This document shows, in pieces, positions 1-6,975 of a stretch of 22,043 nucleotides of DNA. Source of the DNA: HLUCCA09 sp038757905 (GTDB taxonomy: Bacteria > Pseudomonadota > Alphaproteobacteria > Rhodobacterales > Rhodobacteraceae); the NCBI GenBank assembly GCA_038757905.1, contig JBCDGG010000090.1:1-22043 (forward strand), read 5' to 3'. The translations under genes were made by a program, and so were the position numbers. Positions within the stretch are counted from its first letter, which is position 1. Each line of letters begins with the position of its first letter. A model generated the notes under the pieces. It saw only the letters and a program-made list of their open reading frames with translations, searched no databases and was not told the DNA's origin.

Positions 1-706
1 ACTGCAGGATCTGGTTCCCCGCCTGATCCAGAACGGTGGCGTTCATGGTCGGCACGGGTCGCGTCGAGGTGCTGGTGTTGGAGAGCGTGCCGCTCAGCAC
101 CAAGGTCGGGTCGCCGTCTTCGCTTTCTTCGCGAACCACCAGGTTCGTCACCGTCAGGCCGTCGGCGCGGGCCGGCGTCACTTCGATCCCCAGCCAGGCA
201 TAGAAGCGCGAGACCTCCGGAATGGCGGCAACCACGTCCTGGCGGTAGTACCAGCCGCCGGCCACCACGGCGCCGATGACGGCCAGCAGCAAGACCCAAC
301 CCAGGATCAGAGGCGCCGAACCGCCGGACTTCGGGCCGTCCAGGGGCCGCCGCTCTTCCTGGTCGGAAGACCGTGCGTAGGCCGAGGCGCGCACATCGGC
401 CAGACGTGCGCGATGCAGGGCCTCGCTCTCGCGGATCTGGGCTGCCAGCAGATCCGTGTCGACGGGCGCTTCTGCGCCCTCGGCCAGGCCTGGCGAAGGC
501 TCCGCGACGGCAGCGGCCGGTAGCGGATCGGGTGGCTTCTCAGCCGCCGCATCGGAGGGTTGCGCCATCGCCTCCGGCATCTGATGCCAGCTGTGTTTGC
601 AGCGCCCGCAACGCAATCGCCTGCCCGCCTCGCCTAAGGCTCCGTCCTGTCGCCGCTCCGGCGAATCCGCGTTTCTCCTCTGGCCCCTGCGCCAAACCCC
701 CCACAT
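1..706 (-). CDS. Zinc-ribbon (MJ0042-type) / DUF3426-like membrane protein, truncated at both ends
   Basis: The gene runs off the window at base 1, so its C-terminus is missing. In this frame there is a zinc-knuckle half with the residues RLRCGRCKHSW (Cys codons at 608-610 and 599-601). It is followed by an acidic, Pro/Ala-rich linker, one transmembrane helix (about 255-320 on the plus strand, residues LILGWVLLLAVIGAVVAGGW), and a domain containing LVLSGTLSNTS and RPVPTMNATVLD that resembles the DUF3426 beta-sandwich. Such proteins are common in Alphaproteobacteria and their role is not established. The family normally has a first CxxC about 18-20 residues before the second. Here that part is absent. 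The only in-frame ATG (704-706) lies inside conserved serC sequence, so the real 5' end is probably lost at a junction near 645-660. The family assignment is fairly safe, the start is not. Confidence 0.7.
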   Translation of the reverse strand, partial: MWGVWRRGQRRNADSPERRQDGALGEAGRRLRCGRCKHSWHQMPEAMAQPSDAAAEKPPDPLPAAAVAEPSPGLAEGAEAPVDTDLLAAQIRESEALHRARLADVRASAYARSSDQEERRPLDGPKSGGSAPLILGWVLLLAVIGAVVAGGWYYRQDVVAAIPEVSRFYAWLGIEVTPARADGLTVTNLVVREESEDGDPTLVLSGTLSNTSTSTRPVPTMNATVLDQAGNQILQ

Positions 707-1785
707 TCACGGTCGACACGCTGTCCGGCGCCGCTTTGGGCCGATCCCATCGCGCGGCCGTGGGCAAGGCCAAGCTGAAGGCCGCCATCGAACGCACACG
801 CGCGATCCTCGGCGTGCCGGCCGATTACCGGATCGGCATCGTGCCCGCCTCCGACACCGGCGCCTACGAGATGGCGATGTGGACGATGCTGGGGCAACGC
901 CCCGTCGAGATGGTGGCGTGGGAGAGTTTCGGCGCCGGTTGGGTGTCCGATGCCGTCAAGCAACTCAAACTCGACGCGACGGTGCACGAGGCGCCGTATG
1001 GTGAGATCGTCGACCTTGCGACGGTCAACTTCGATCACGACGTCTGCTTCACCTGGAACGGGACGACCTCCGGCGTGCGCGTCCCGACGGGCGATCTGAT
1101 CCCCGCCACCCGCGAAGGGCTGACGCTGTGCGACGCGACCTCGGCCGCATTCGCCATGGATCTGCCCTGGGACAAGCTCGATGTCACAACCTTCTCCTGG
1201 CAGAAGGTGCTGGGAGGAGAGGCCGCGCATGGGATGCTCATCCTCAGCCCCCGCGCCGTGGCCCGGCTGGAAAGCTACACCCCGCCCTGGCCGCTGCCGA
1301 AGATCTTCCGGCTCACCAAGGGCGGCAAACTGATCGAGGGGATCTTCGAAGGTGCGACGATCAACACCCCCTCGATGCTTTGTGTTGAGGATTACCTCGC
1401 CGCGCTCGACTGGGCGGAAGCGGCCGGGGGCCTGCCTGGGCTGATCGCCCGGGCCGACGCGAATGCCGCGGTGGTCGATCGCTTCGTGGCCGCGCGAGAC
1501 TGGCTGGACTACATCGCGACGGATCCCGCGACGCGTTCGACCACGTCTGTCTGCCTGGCCTTCACCGACCCGGCGATCCCCGACGCAGCCGCCTTCGCCA
1601 AAGCTGTCGCCAAGCGGCTTGAGGCGGAGGGCGCCGCCTTCGACATCGGCGGCTACCGCGATGCCCCGCCGGGGCTGCGGATCTGGTGCGGCTCGACGGT
1701 GGAGGTTTCCGATCTGGAGGCGCTGATGCCCTGGATCGAGTGGGCCTATCAGACAGAGCGCGCGGCCCTGACCGTCGACGCCTGA
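532..1785 (+). CDS. serC: Phosphoserine aminotransferase SerC (true start not visible)
   Basis: SerC is a cytosolic PLP enzyme that transaminates 3-phosphohydroxypyruvate to 3-phosphoserine in serine synthesis, and also acts in the pyridoxal-phosphate route. The conserved protein begins at about 661-664 (NPRFSSGPCAKPPTF) and continues with GRSHRAAVGKAKL, IGIVPASDTGA, WNGTTSGVRVP, CDATSAAFA, the PLP-lysine motif TFSWQKVLGG (Lys codon 1204-1206), PPWPLPKIFR, INTPSMLCVEDY and the C-terminal PGLRIWCGSTVE. This is the alphaproteobacterial long type, and about 373 residues are conserved. No ATG, GTG or TTG occurs in frame between 535 and 664. The nearest is GTG at 532, used here only as a formal start, because 532-650 reads far better as the zinc-ribbon gene on the other strand. 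The usual 5-15 N-terminal residues and the promoter seem to be missing. serA follows after 78 nt, so the two are probably cotranscribed. Confidence 0.85.
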   Translation: MASQPPHRRVAPSPPASDASCVCSARNAIACPPRLRLRPVAAPANPRFSSGPCAKPPTFTVDTLSGAALGRSHRAAVGKAKLKAAIERTRAILGVPADYRIGIVPASDTGAYEMAMWTMLGQRPVEMVAWESFGAGWVSDAVKQLKLDATVHEAPYGEIVDLATVNFDHDVCFTWNGTTSGVRVPTGDLIPATREGLTLCDATSAAFAMDLPWDKLDVTTFSWQKVLGGEAAHGMLILSPRAVARLESYTPPWPLPKIFRLTKGGKLIEGIFEGATINTPSMLCVEDYLAALDWAEAAGGLPGLIARADANAAVVDRFVAARDWLDYIATDPATRSTTSVCLAFTDPAIPDAAAFAKAVAKRLEAEGAAFDIGGYRDAPPGLRIWCGSTVEVSDLEALMPWIEWAYQTERAALTVDA

Positions 1786-1863
1786 CCACTGCCAGTTTGG
1801 GGCACACGCGCCCCCGCATCCCCATTTCCGGCCGATCCCCCGGCCTGCCAAAGGACCTTTTCC

Positions 1864-3471
1864 ATGGCTCTCGACAGCAACTCCCCCCGCGTTCTCGTCT
1901 CCGACAAGCTTAGCGAAACCGCCGTCCAGATCTTTCGCGATCGCGGCATCGACGTCACGTTCGATCCCTCCATCGGCAAGGACAAGGAGCGCCTGCTCGC
2001 CGAAATCCCGAACTATGACGGCCTCGCCATCCGCTCCGCCACCAAGGTCACCGAGAAGCTGCTCGCCTCGGCGCCGCGGCTCAAGGTGGTGGGGCGCGCG
2101 GGCATCGGCGTCGACAATGTCGATATCCCGCATGCCTCGAAGCGCGGTGTGATCGTGATGAACACGCCCTTCGGCAACTCGATCACAACCGCCGAGCATG
2201 CCATTGCCATGATGCTCGCGGTGGCCCGGCAGATCCCGTCGGCCAACACCTCGACCCATGCCGGCAAGTGGGAGAAGTCCGCCTTCATGGGGGTCGAGCT
2301 GACGGGCAAGACCCTTGGCGTGATCGGCGCCGGCAACATCGGCGCCATCGTCTGCGACCGGGCGCAGGGCCTCAAGATGAAGGTGCTGGCCTACGATCCC
2401 TTCCTGTCGGAGGAACGCGCCGGAAAGATCGGGGTGACAAAGGTGGAGCTCGACGACCTGCTGCAGCGGGCCGACTTCATTACGCTCCACGTGCCTTTGA
2501 CGGACAAGACCCGCGGCATCCTGTCGGCGGAGGCCATCACGCAGATGAAGCCGGGGGTGCGGATCATCAACTGCGCCCGGGGCGGCCTTGTCGACGAGGC
2601 CGCGCTCGCCCAAGCGCTGCAATCGGGCCATGTGGCGGGCGCCGCCTTCGACGTCTTCGCCGAGGAACCGGCGACCGAGAACCCGCTCTTCGGCCTGCCC
2701 AACGTGGTCGTCACCCCGCATCTCGGCGCCGCGACCACCGAGGCGCAGGAAAACGTCGCGCTGCAGGTCGCCCAGCAGATGTCCGACTATCTGCTGTCCG
2801 GCGCCGTCCAGAACGCGTTGAACATGCCGTCGGTCACGGCGGAGGAAGCCGCCGTGATGGGCCCATGGGTGAAGCTGGCCGAGCATCTGGGCTCGTTCAT
2901 CGGCCAGATGACCGACGAACCGATCGAAGCGATCAACCTGCTCTATGACGGGGCCGCGTCCGAGATGAACCTCGACGCGCTTGGATGCGCCGCCATTGCG
3001 GGGGTCCTCCAGGCCACCAACCCGGAGGTCAACATGGTCTCCGCGCCTGTGATCGCCCAGGATCGGGGCATCAAGGTCAGCCGGACCACGCAGACGAAAT
3101 CCGGTGTGTTCGACGCCTATGTCAAGATGACGGTCAAGACCGGGCAGCGGGAGCGGTCCATTGCGGGAACCGTCTTCTCCGACGGCAAGCCGCGGTTCAT
3201 CCAGATCAAGGGCATCAACATCGACGCCGAGATCGGCACGCACATGGTCTATACGACGAACAAGGACGTGCCGGGCATCATCGGGGCGCTGGGGCAAACC
3301 ATGGGCGAGAACGGTGTGAACATCGCGAACTTCACTCTGGGCCGGAACGAGCGCGGGCGCGACGCGATCGCGCTCCTCTACGTGGACGATCCGGTGCCCG
3401 AGACCATCATCGACAAGCTGCGCGACACGGGGATGTTCGGGCAGGTTCGGCCACTCGCCTTTAACATGTAG
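1864..3471 (+). CDS. serA: D-3-phosphoglycerate dehydrogenase
   Basis: This 535-residue enzyme oxidises 3-phosphoglycerate to 3-phosphohydroxypyruvate with NAD, the first step of serine synthesis. It supplies the substrate of SerC encoded just upstream. Visible parts are the substrate-binding segment with GRAGIGVDNVD (residues 77-87), the Rossmann NAD motif GAGNIG (155-160), the catalytic Arg in NCARGG (Arg239), Glu268 in AEEPA and His286 in TPHLGAA. The C-terminal part carries an allosteric substrate-binding domain (about 320-450) and an ACT domain (about 455-530, DVPGIIGALGQTMGENGVNIAN). The length matches the long 'type 1' SerA. The start has an AAAGGA Shine-Dalgarno sequence about 8 nt upstream. 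The ACT domain suggests feedback control by serine, which is inference from the family. Confidence 0.97.
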   Translation: MALDSNSPRVLVSDKLSETAVQIFRDRGIDVTFDPSIGKDKERLLAEIPNYDGLAIRSATKVTEKLLASAPRLKVVGRAGIGVDNVDIPHASKRGVIVMNTPFGNSITTAEHAIAMMLAVARQIPSANTSTHAGKWEKSAFMGVELTGKTLGVIGAGNIGAIVCDRAQGLKMKVLAYDPFLSEERAGKIGVTKVELDDLLQRADFITLHVPLTDKTRGILSAEAITQMKPGVRIINCARGGLVDEAALAQALQSGHVAGAAFDVFAEEPATENPLFGLPNVVVTPHLGAATTEAQENVALQVAQQMSDYLLSGAVQNALNMPSVTAEEAAVMGPWVKLAEHLGSFIGQMTDEPIEAINLLYDGAASEMNLDALGCAAIAGVLQATNPEVNMVSAPVIAQDRGIKVSRTTQTKSGVFDAYVKMTVKTGQRERSIAGTVFSDGKPRFIQIKGINIDAEIGTHMVYTTNKDVPGIIGALGQTMGENGVNIANFTLGRNERGRDAIALLYVDDPVPETIIDKLRDTGMFGQVRPLAFNM

Positions 3472-3487
3472 AACACGTTCTCAGCAC

Positions 3488-3503
3488 ACGCTTAGGCGTT
3501 TTT
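3488..3503 (+). terminator. Weak intrinsic terminator-like hairpin after serA
   Basis: 17 nt after the serA stop there is a small stem (ACGC, loop TTAG, GCGT) running directly into a run of five T. The stem is only 4 bp, so it is a weak candidate, but its place at the end of serC-serA and its T-run fit a Rho-independent terminator. Confidence 0.35.
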
Positions 3504-3656
3504 CCATCGCCGCATCTTCGGGCATCCCCGCGCAGTCTGACCCGTTTTCGGTCATGTCGGGCGGAGGGAGGGCCCAAGATGCGGCTTTGGCCCCAAATTA
3601 GCACTCTGATAACCCCGATATGGTCTTCCGTGGTCATCCCATGCCGAGGGTTGGCT

Positions 3657-3845
3657 ATGACACGCGCTCCCAGGATCGACGATATCGCCGGCAGAGATAG
3701 GCCGACCGCGGCGCAGCAAGCGGCCGACAGCCCGCTGTTGCAGGCCCTGGTGGCTCGCTACCTGCGTCCGCCGTCCTCGTCGGGCGACGAGGCCCCCGCG
3801 CCGCGTCTGCCGCGCCCGGCCGCCCTGCGCCAGCGCCGGGCCTGA
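3657..3845 (+). CDS. Possible small hypothetical protein (62 aa)
   Basis: The ORF starts at an ATG with a GAGGG Shine-Dalgarno-like sequence 6 nt upstream and ends 93 nt before the thiolase gene on the same strand. The product would begin MTRAPRIDDIAGRD, carry a short helical stretch LLQALVARYL, and end in a Pro/Arg/Ala-rich tail. It has no signal peptide, no membrane helix and no known motif. I do not recognise it. The good ribosome site and the helical core argue for a real gene. The low-complexity tail, which is common in random high-GC ORFs, argues against it. Confidence 0.3.
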   Translation: MTRAPRIDDIAGRDRPTAAQQAADSPLLQALVARYLRPPSSSGDEAPAPRLPRPAALRQRRA

Positions 3846-3938
3846 TCCGGCGCGCACGGCGGGACTCCACGTCGCAGCGGCAGGGCCCCCGCGGAAGCGG
3901 TAGGTTCCGCCGCGACATCACCGATAAGGAGCTTTGCT

Positions 3939-5114
3939 GTGGACGAGATCGTAATTCTATCTGGGCGGCGCTCCGCCATCGGGACATTCGGCGGCAAGCT
4001 TGCGGGAACGCCGCCGATCGCCCTGGGCGCGGCCGTCACCAAGGCCGCCCTCGACGATGCGGGTGTGGACCCTGCGCAGGTCGGCACCGTCGCGTTCGGA
4101 CAGGTGATCAACACGGAGCCGCGCGACATGTACCTTTCGCGGGCCGCGGCGATGGAGGCGGGGATGCCGGACACGGTTCCGGCGATGAACGTCAACCGGC
4201 TCTGCGGGTCGGGGGCGCAGGCCATCGTCTCTGTGGTGCAGGGCCTGGCGCTGGCCGATGCCGATTTCGGCGTCGCCGGCGGCGCGGAAGTGATGAGCCG
4301 GTCGCCCTTCGTCCTGGCCGATGCGCGATGGGGCGCCAAGATGGGCGATGTGGGCGCCAAGGACATGATGCTGGGCGCGTTGAACTGTCCGTTCGGCACC
4401 GGGCACATGGGCGTCACCGCCGAAAACGTCGCCGCCGAGCACCAGGTCAGCCGCGAGGATCAGGATGCGTTCGCCCTGGAAAGCCAGTCCCGGGCCGCGT
4501 CGGCCATTTCGGAGGGCCGCTTCGCGCGGGAGATCGTGCCCATCGAGGTGCGCGTGAAACGCGACACGGTCGCCTTCGACACAGACGAGCACCCCAAGGA
4601 GACGACGCTTGAGAAACTCGCGGGCCTGCGCACGGCCTTCCAGAAGGAGGGCACCGTCACGGCCGGAAACGCGAGTGGCATTAACGACGGCGCCGCCTCG
4701 CTCGTCTTCGCTCGCGCCGATGCGGCTCAGAAAGCCGGGTTGACCGCGCGCGCCCGCGTTCTGGGCTATGCGCATTCCGGTGTGCGCCCCGAGGTGATGG
4801 GGATCGGCCCCGTTCCCGCGGTTCAAACCCTATGCGAACGCACCGGGCTCACGGTCGACGACTTCGACGTTATCGAATCGAACGAGGCGTTCGCCGCTCA
4901 GGCCATCGCGGTGAACAGGGGGCTCAGCCTCGACACGGACAAGGTGAACCCGAATGGCGGTGCCATCGCCCTGGGGCATCCCGTCGGCGCCACCGGCGCG
5001 ATCCTGACGGTCAAGGCGCTGCATGAGCTGGAGCGTACTGGGGGCAGCAAGGCCCTTGTCACCATGTGCATCGGCGGCGGCCAGGGCATCGCGATCGCCA
5101 TCGAGCGTATCTGA
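3939..5114 (+). CDS. Acetyl-CoA acetyltransferase / 3-ketoacyl-CoA thiolase
   Basis: A 391-residue thiolase that condenses two acetyl-CoA to acetoacetyl-CoA or cleaves 3-ketoacyl-CoA, in the cytosol. The nucleophilic Cys89 sits in NRLCGSGAQA. The NEAFA motif is at 315-319, His347 is in GGAIALGHPVGATGA, and the second catalytic Cys377 is in MCIGGGQG. Length and motifs are complete. The GTG start is supported by an AAGGAG Shine-Dalgarno sequence about 7 nt upstream, and the protein then opens with DEIVILSGRRSAIGTFGG as in the family. It resembles the PhaA/BktB/AtoB branch. Which substrate range applies, biosynthetic (e.g. PHB) or degradative, cannot be decided, because no phaB, phaC, hbd or CoA-transferase gene is next to it. 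Confidence 0.93.
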   Translation: MDEIVILSGRRSAIGTFGGKLAGTPPIALGAAVTKAALDDAGVDPAQVGTVAFGQVINTEPRDMYLSRAAAMEAGMPDTVPAMNVNRLCGSGAQAIVSVVQGLALADADFGVAGGAEVMSRSPFVLADARWGAKMGDVGAKDMMLGALNCPFGTGHMGVTAENVAAEHQVSREDQDAFALESQSRAASAISEGRFAREIVPIEVRVKRDTVAFDTDEHPKETTLEKLAGLRTAFQKEGTVTAGNASGINDGAASLVFARADAAQKAGLTARARVLGYAHSGVRPEVMGIGPVPAVQTLCERTGLTVDDFDVIESNEAFAAQAIAVNRGLSLDTDKVNPNGGAIALGHPVGATGAILTVKALHELERTGGSKALVTMCIGGGQGIAIAIERI

Positions 5115-5135
5115 CGGGCCCGGTCTCCAGGCCCG
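5115..5135. terminator. Hairpin between convergent thiolase and ankyrin genes
   Basis: Right after the thiolase stop a 6-bp perfect stem CGGGCC / GGCCCG encloses a 9-nt loop. There is no T-run on either strand. It sits between the two convergent stops (5114 and 5170), so it could help end transcription in both directions. The evidence is position and symmetry only. Confidence 0.3.
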
Positions 5136-5169
5136 CCAAGGGCTGCAAAGGTCGTAGCGCGCCTGCTCT

Positions 5170-6699
5170 CTAGCCGGCGCGCTCGACGATCCGGTCCGGG
5201 TGCGCCTCGGCCCATTCGGCCAGCATTTCGGCCAGGGCGATGACGCCGGTTTCCTCGATCTCGCGGCGGCGCAAACGGGCACCGGCGTCCAGTACCAGGC
5301 GCGCGCATCGCAGGTGATCGCGCCGCGCCCGCGCCGGGCAGAACTCCGCCCCGTGAATCACCGTTCCGATCAGGTCGCCGCCATAGGTGTTGATGTGATC
5401 GAGGTCCGGCTCAAAGGCCAGAAGCCAGGCCACGGCATCGGCCTGCCCCTCCCACCCGGCGATGTGGATCGCGGGCATGCCCTGTTCGTCGGTCCAGGCG
5501 GGGTCGAGCCCGAGGCTGACCAGCCGCTGCACGTGGGGCAGGCTGCCGTCGAAGCCCAGAAGGCGATGTATCAGCAGCCGCTGCTCGTGCGACAAGGCCT
5601 CCGGGTCGAGCCTCCCTTGCCCTTCCACACGACCGTCCGCGGCCCCGGCCAGGCGCGCTTCGGTCTCCGACAGGTCGGTCGCCTGTCCGGCGGCTTCCAG
5701 AACGCCGGCGACGGCCCGATTGCCGCGCATCCGCGCAATCGCGTAGGCGGTGTGGCCGTGGTAAAGCTCCGTACTGTCGGCGCCGTGGTCGATGAGCGCC
5801 TGCGCGACGTCGGCCGAGCACATCCGCCTTGCCGCCTGATGCAGCGAAGGGATCACGGCGGGCGCCTCGCCAGAAGGGTGCTCCGAGATCCCCTCGTTCG
5901 GGTCGGCGCCAGCCTCCAGCAGAAGCGTCACCATCTCCAGATTGTCGAAGTCCAGCGCGCGCGGCAGCGCATTGGTGCCTTCGGGACGCGCGCCGTGGGC
6001 AAGGAGCAGGCGCAACCCCTCCGCATTCTCCAACTCGGTGGAGTGATAGAGCGACTCGTTGTCGTTGGGATCCGCCCCGTGCTGCAACAGCCATTCGGCC
6101 AGCGCCAGATTGCCGGCATGGCCGAGCGCACCATAGAGTGCCGACAACTCGTGCAGGCTGCCGGGTTGAAACGGGTAGCTTTCGTTCACGTCGGCGCCGG
6201 CGGCGTGCAGCTGCTCTGCCACGTCGAGCGCTGCCTCGGGGCCGGCCTTTTCGAACCAGCGCGAGAAGCACAGATGCAGGAGCGGCGTGCGCACACCGAC
6301 CGCGCGCGTCGCGGCCTCCGGATCGGAGGCCAGGACGCGGGCCACCTCCTCGGTGTCATACATCGCGCAGGCCAGTCCGAAATTCGCCCGCCCTAGGTCC
6401 GGATCCGCGCTGAGCAGCGCATCCGTCACCCAGTGATGGCCGAAGTAGAGGGCGATCTTCAGCCGCTCCGCGCGCGCGGCATGGTCCATCGCGGCAATCT
6501 CGCGCGTCAGTTTGAGCCGCGGCCAGCTCCCAAAGCCCTGTTCCAGCGCGATGACGTGCAGCGCATCGGCATGGTTGAGCACGGCGCGTACCCCGAGGCG
6601 GGCTGCAACCCGCGCCTGCGCGGCAGCATCTCCGGAGGCGTGGCCCTTGCGCAGGGCCTTGGCGTCCTGACGCAATCTGTCGGTGGATCTTGGTGTCAT
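5170..6699 (-). CDS. Ankyrin-repeat protein
   Basis: A protein of about 509 residues with an N-terminal helical segment typical of some bacterial ankyrin proteins (TDRLRQDAKALRKGHASGD, then a segment with HADALHVIALEQGFGSWPRLK) and a long array of ankyrin units. Repeat signatures include LHAAGADVNES, LLQHGADPNDNES, LLAHGARPEGTN, LLEAGADPNEG, LIDHGADSTE and LVSLGLDPAWT. No signal peptide or membrane helix is seen, so it is probably cytosolic. Ankyrin repeats bind other proteins, and no enzyme domain is visible, so its partner and role are unknown. The start at 6699 is preferred over 6735 because a GGGAG sequence lies 9 nt before it and the conserved N-terminus starts there. The gene diverges from dnaX and converges with the thiolase gene. 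Confidence 0.88.
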   Translation of the reverse strand: MTPRSTDRLRQDAKALRKGHASGDAAAQARVAARLGVRAVLNHADALHVIALEQGFGSWPRLKLTREIAAMDHAARAERLKIALYFGHHWVTDALLSADPDLGRANFGLACAMYDTEEVARVLASDPEAATRAVGVRTPLLHLCFSRWFEKAGPEAALDVAEQLHAAGADVNESYPFQPGSLHELSALYGALGHAGNLALAEWLLQHGADPNDNESLYHSTELENAEGLRLLLAHGARPEGTNALPRALDFDNLEMVTLLLEAGADPNEGISEHPSGEAPAVIPSLHQAARRMCSADVAQALIDHGADSTELYHGHTAYAIARMRGNRAVAGVLEAAGQATDLSETEARLAGAADGRVEGQGRLDPEALSHEQRLLIHRLLGFDGSLPHVQRLVSLGLDPAWTDEQGMPAIHIAGWEGQADAVAWLLAFEPDLDHINTYGGDLIGTVIHGAEFCPARARRDHLRCARLVLDAGARLRRREIEETGVIALAEMLAEWAEAHPDRIVERAG

Positions 6700-6975
6700 T
6701 TCCGGTTTCTCCCGATCATGCCCACGATCCGCCAAGATGGGCCCGGTGAAAAACCGATGGATGTTGTTCGTCTGGCAAGGCGCTCGGAGGGGAGCTTTCC
6801 GCGGATCGGGAGGCCGCCTGCAATCGGCCCTGTAACGCTACATGCACCGTGCTCCCCTGCCAAGCCCATTCGCTGCCCGCGCCTGGTGCCGCCTTTCCTG
6901 CCGGCCGACCACGCACCCCATGGACGCCCCCGCCGCGTGTGCCTAGGTTGCAGGGTCAGAGCATGAGGAACGGCC
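6700..6975. promoter_or_regulatory. Divergent intergenic region between the ankyrin gene and dnaX
   Basis: These 276 bp must carry the promoters of two divergent genes. A GGCCG / CGGCC inverted repeat with an 8-nt spacer is present in the middle. No clear sigma-70 hexamers were found. The region was inspected for the SRP RNA gene, and its conserved core was not seen. Confidence 0.3.

Larger units (their letters stand above)
3472..3938. other. 467-bp gap between serA and the thiolase gene
   Basis: This stretch holds the small terminator-like hairpin just after serA and one weak small ORF (3657-3845). No tRNA, repeat or recognisable conserved gene was seen. The promoter of the thiolase gene should lie here, but no convincing -35/-10 pair could be picked. 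Confidence 0.5.

Noticed and set aside
634..3297. Long antisense open frame opposite serC and serA (887 codons)
   Set aside because: The composition is Arg/His/Gly/Asp-rich with no family motif, and it lies opposite two strongly conserved genes. Long antisense frames are expected in DNA of this GC content.
3598..3606. TTAGCACTC, identical to one half of the CIRCE heat-shock operator
   Set aside because: The second half (GAGTGCTAA after 9 nt) is absent and no chaperone gene follows.
6736..6975. SRP RNA (ffs) gene near dnaX
   Set aside because: This RNA often lies close to dnaX, but the conserved core with the GGAAGG-type loop was not found on either strand.
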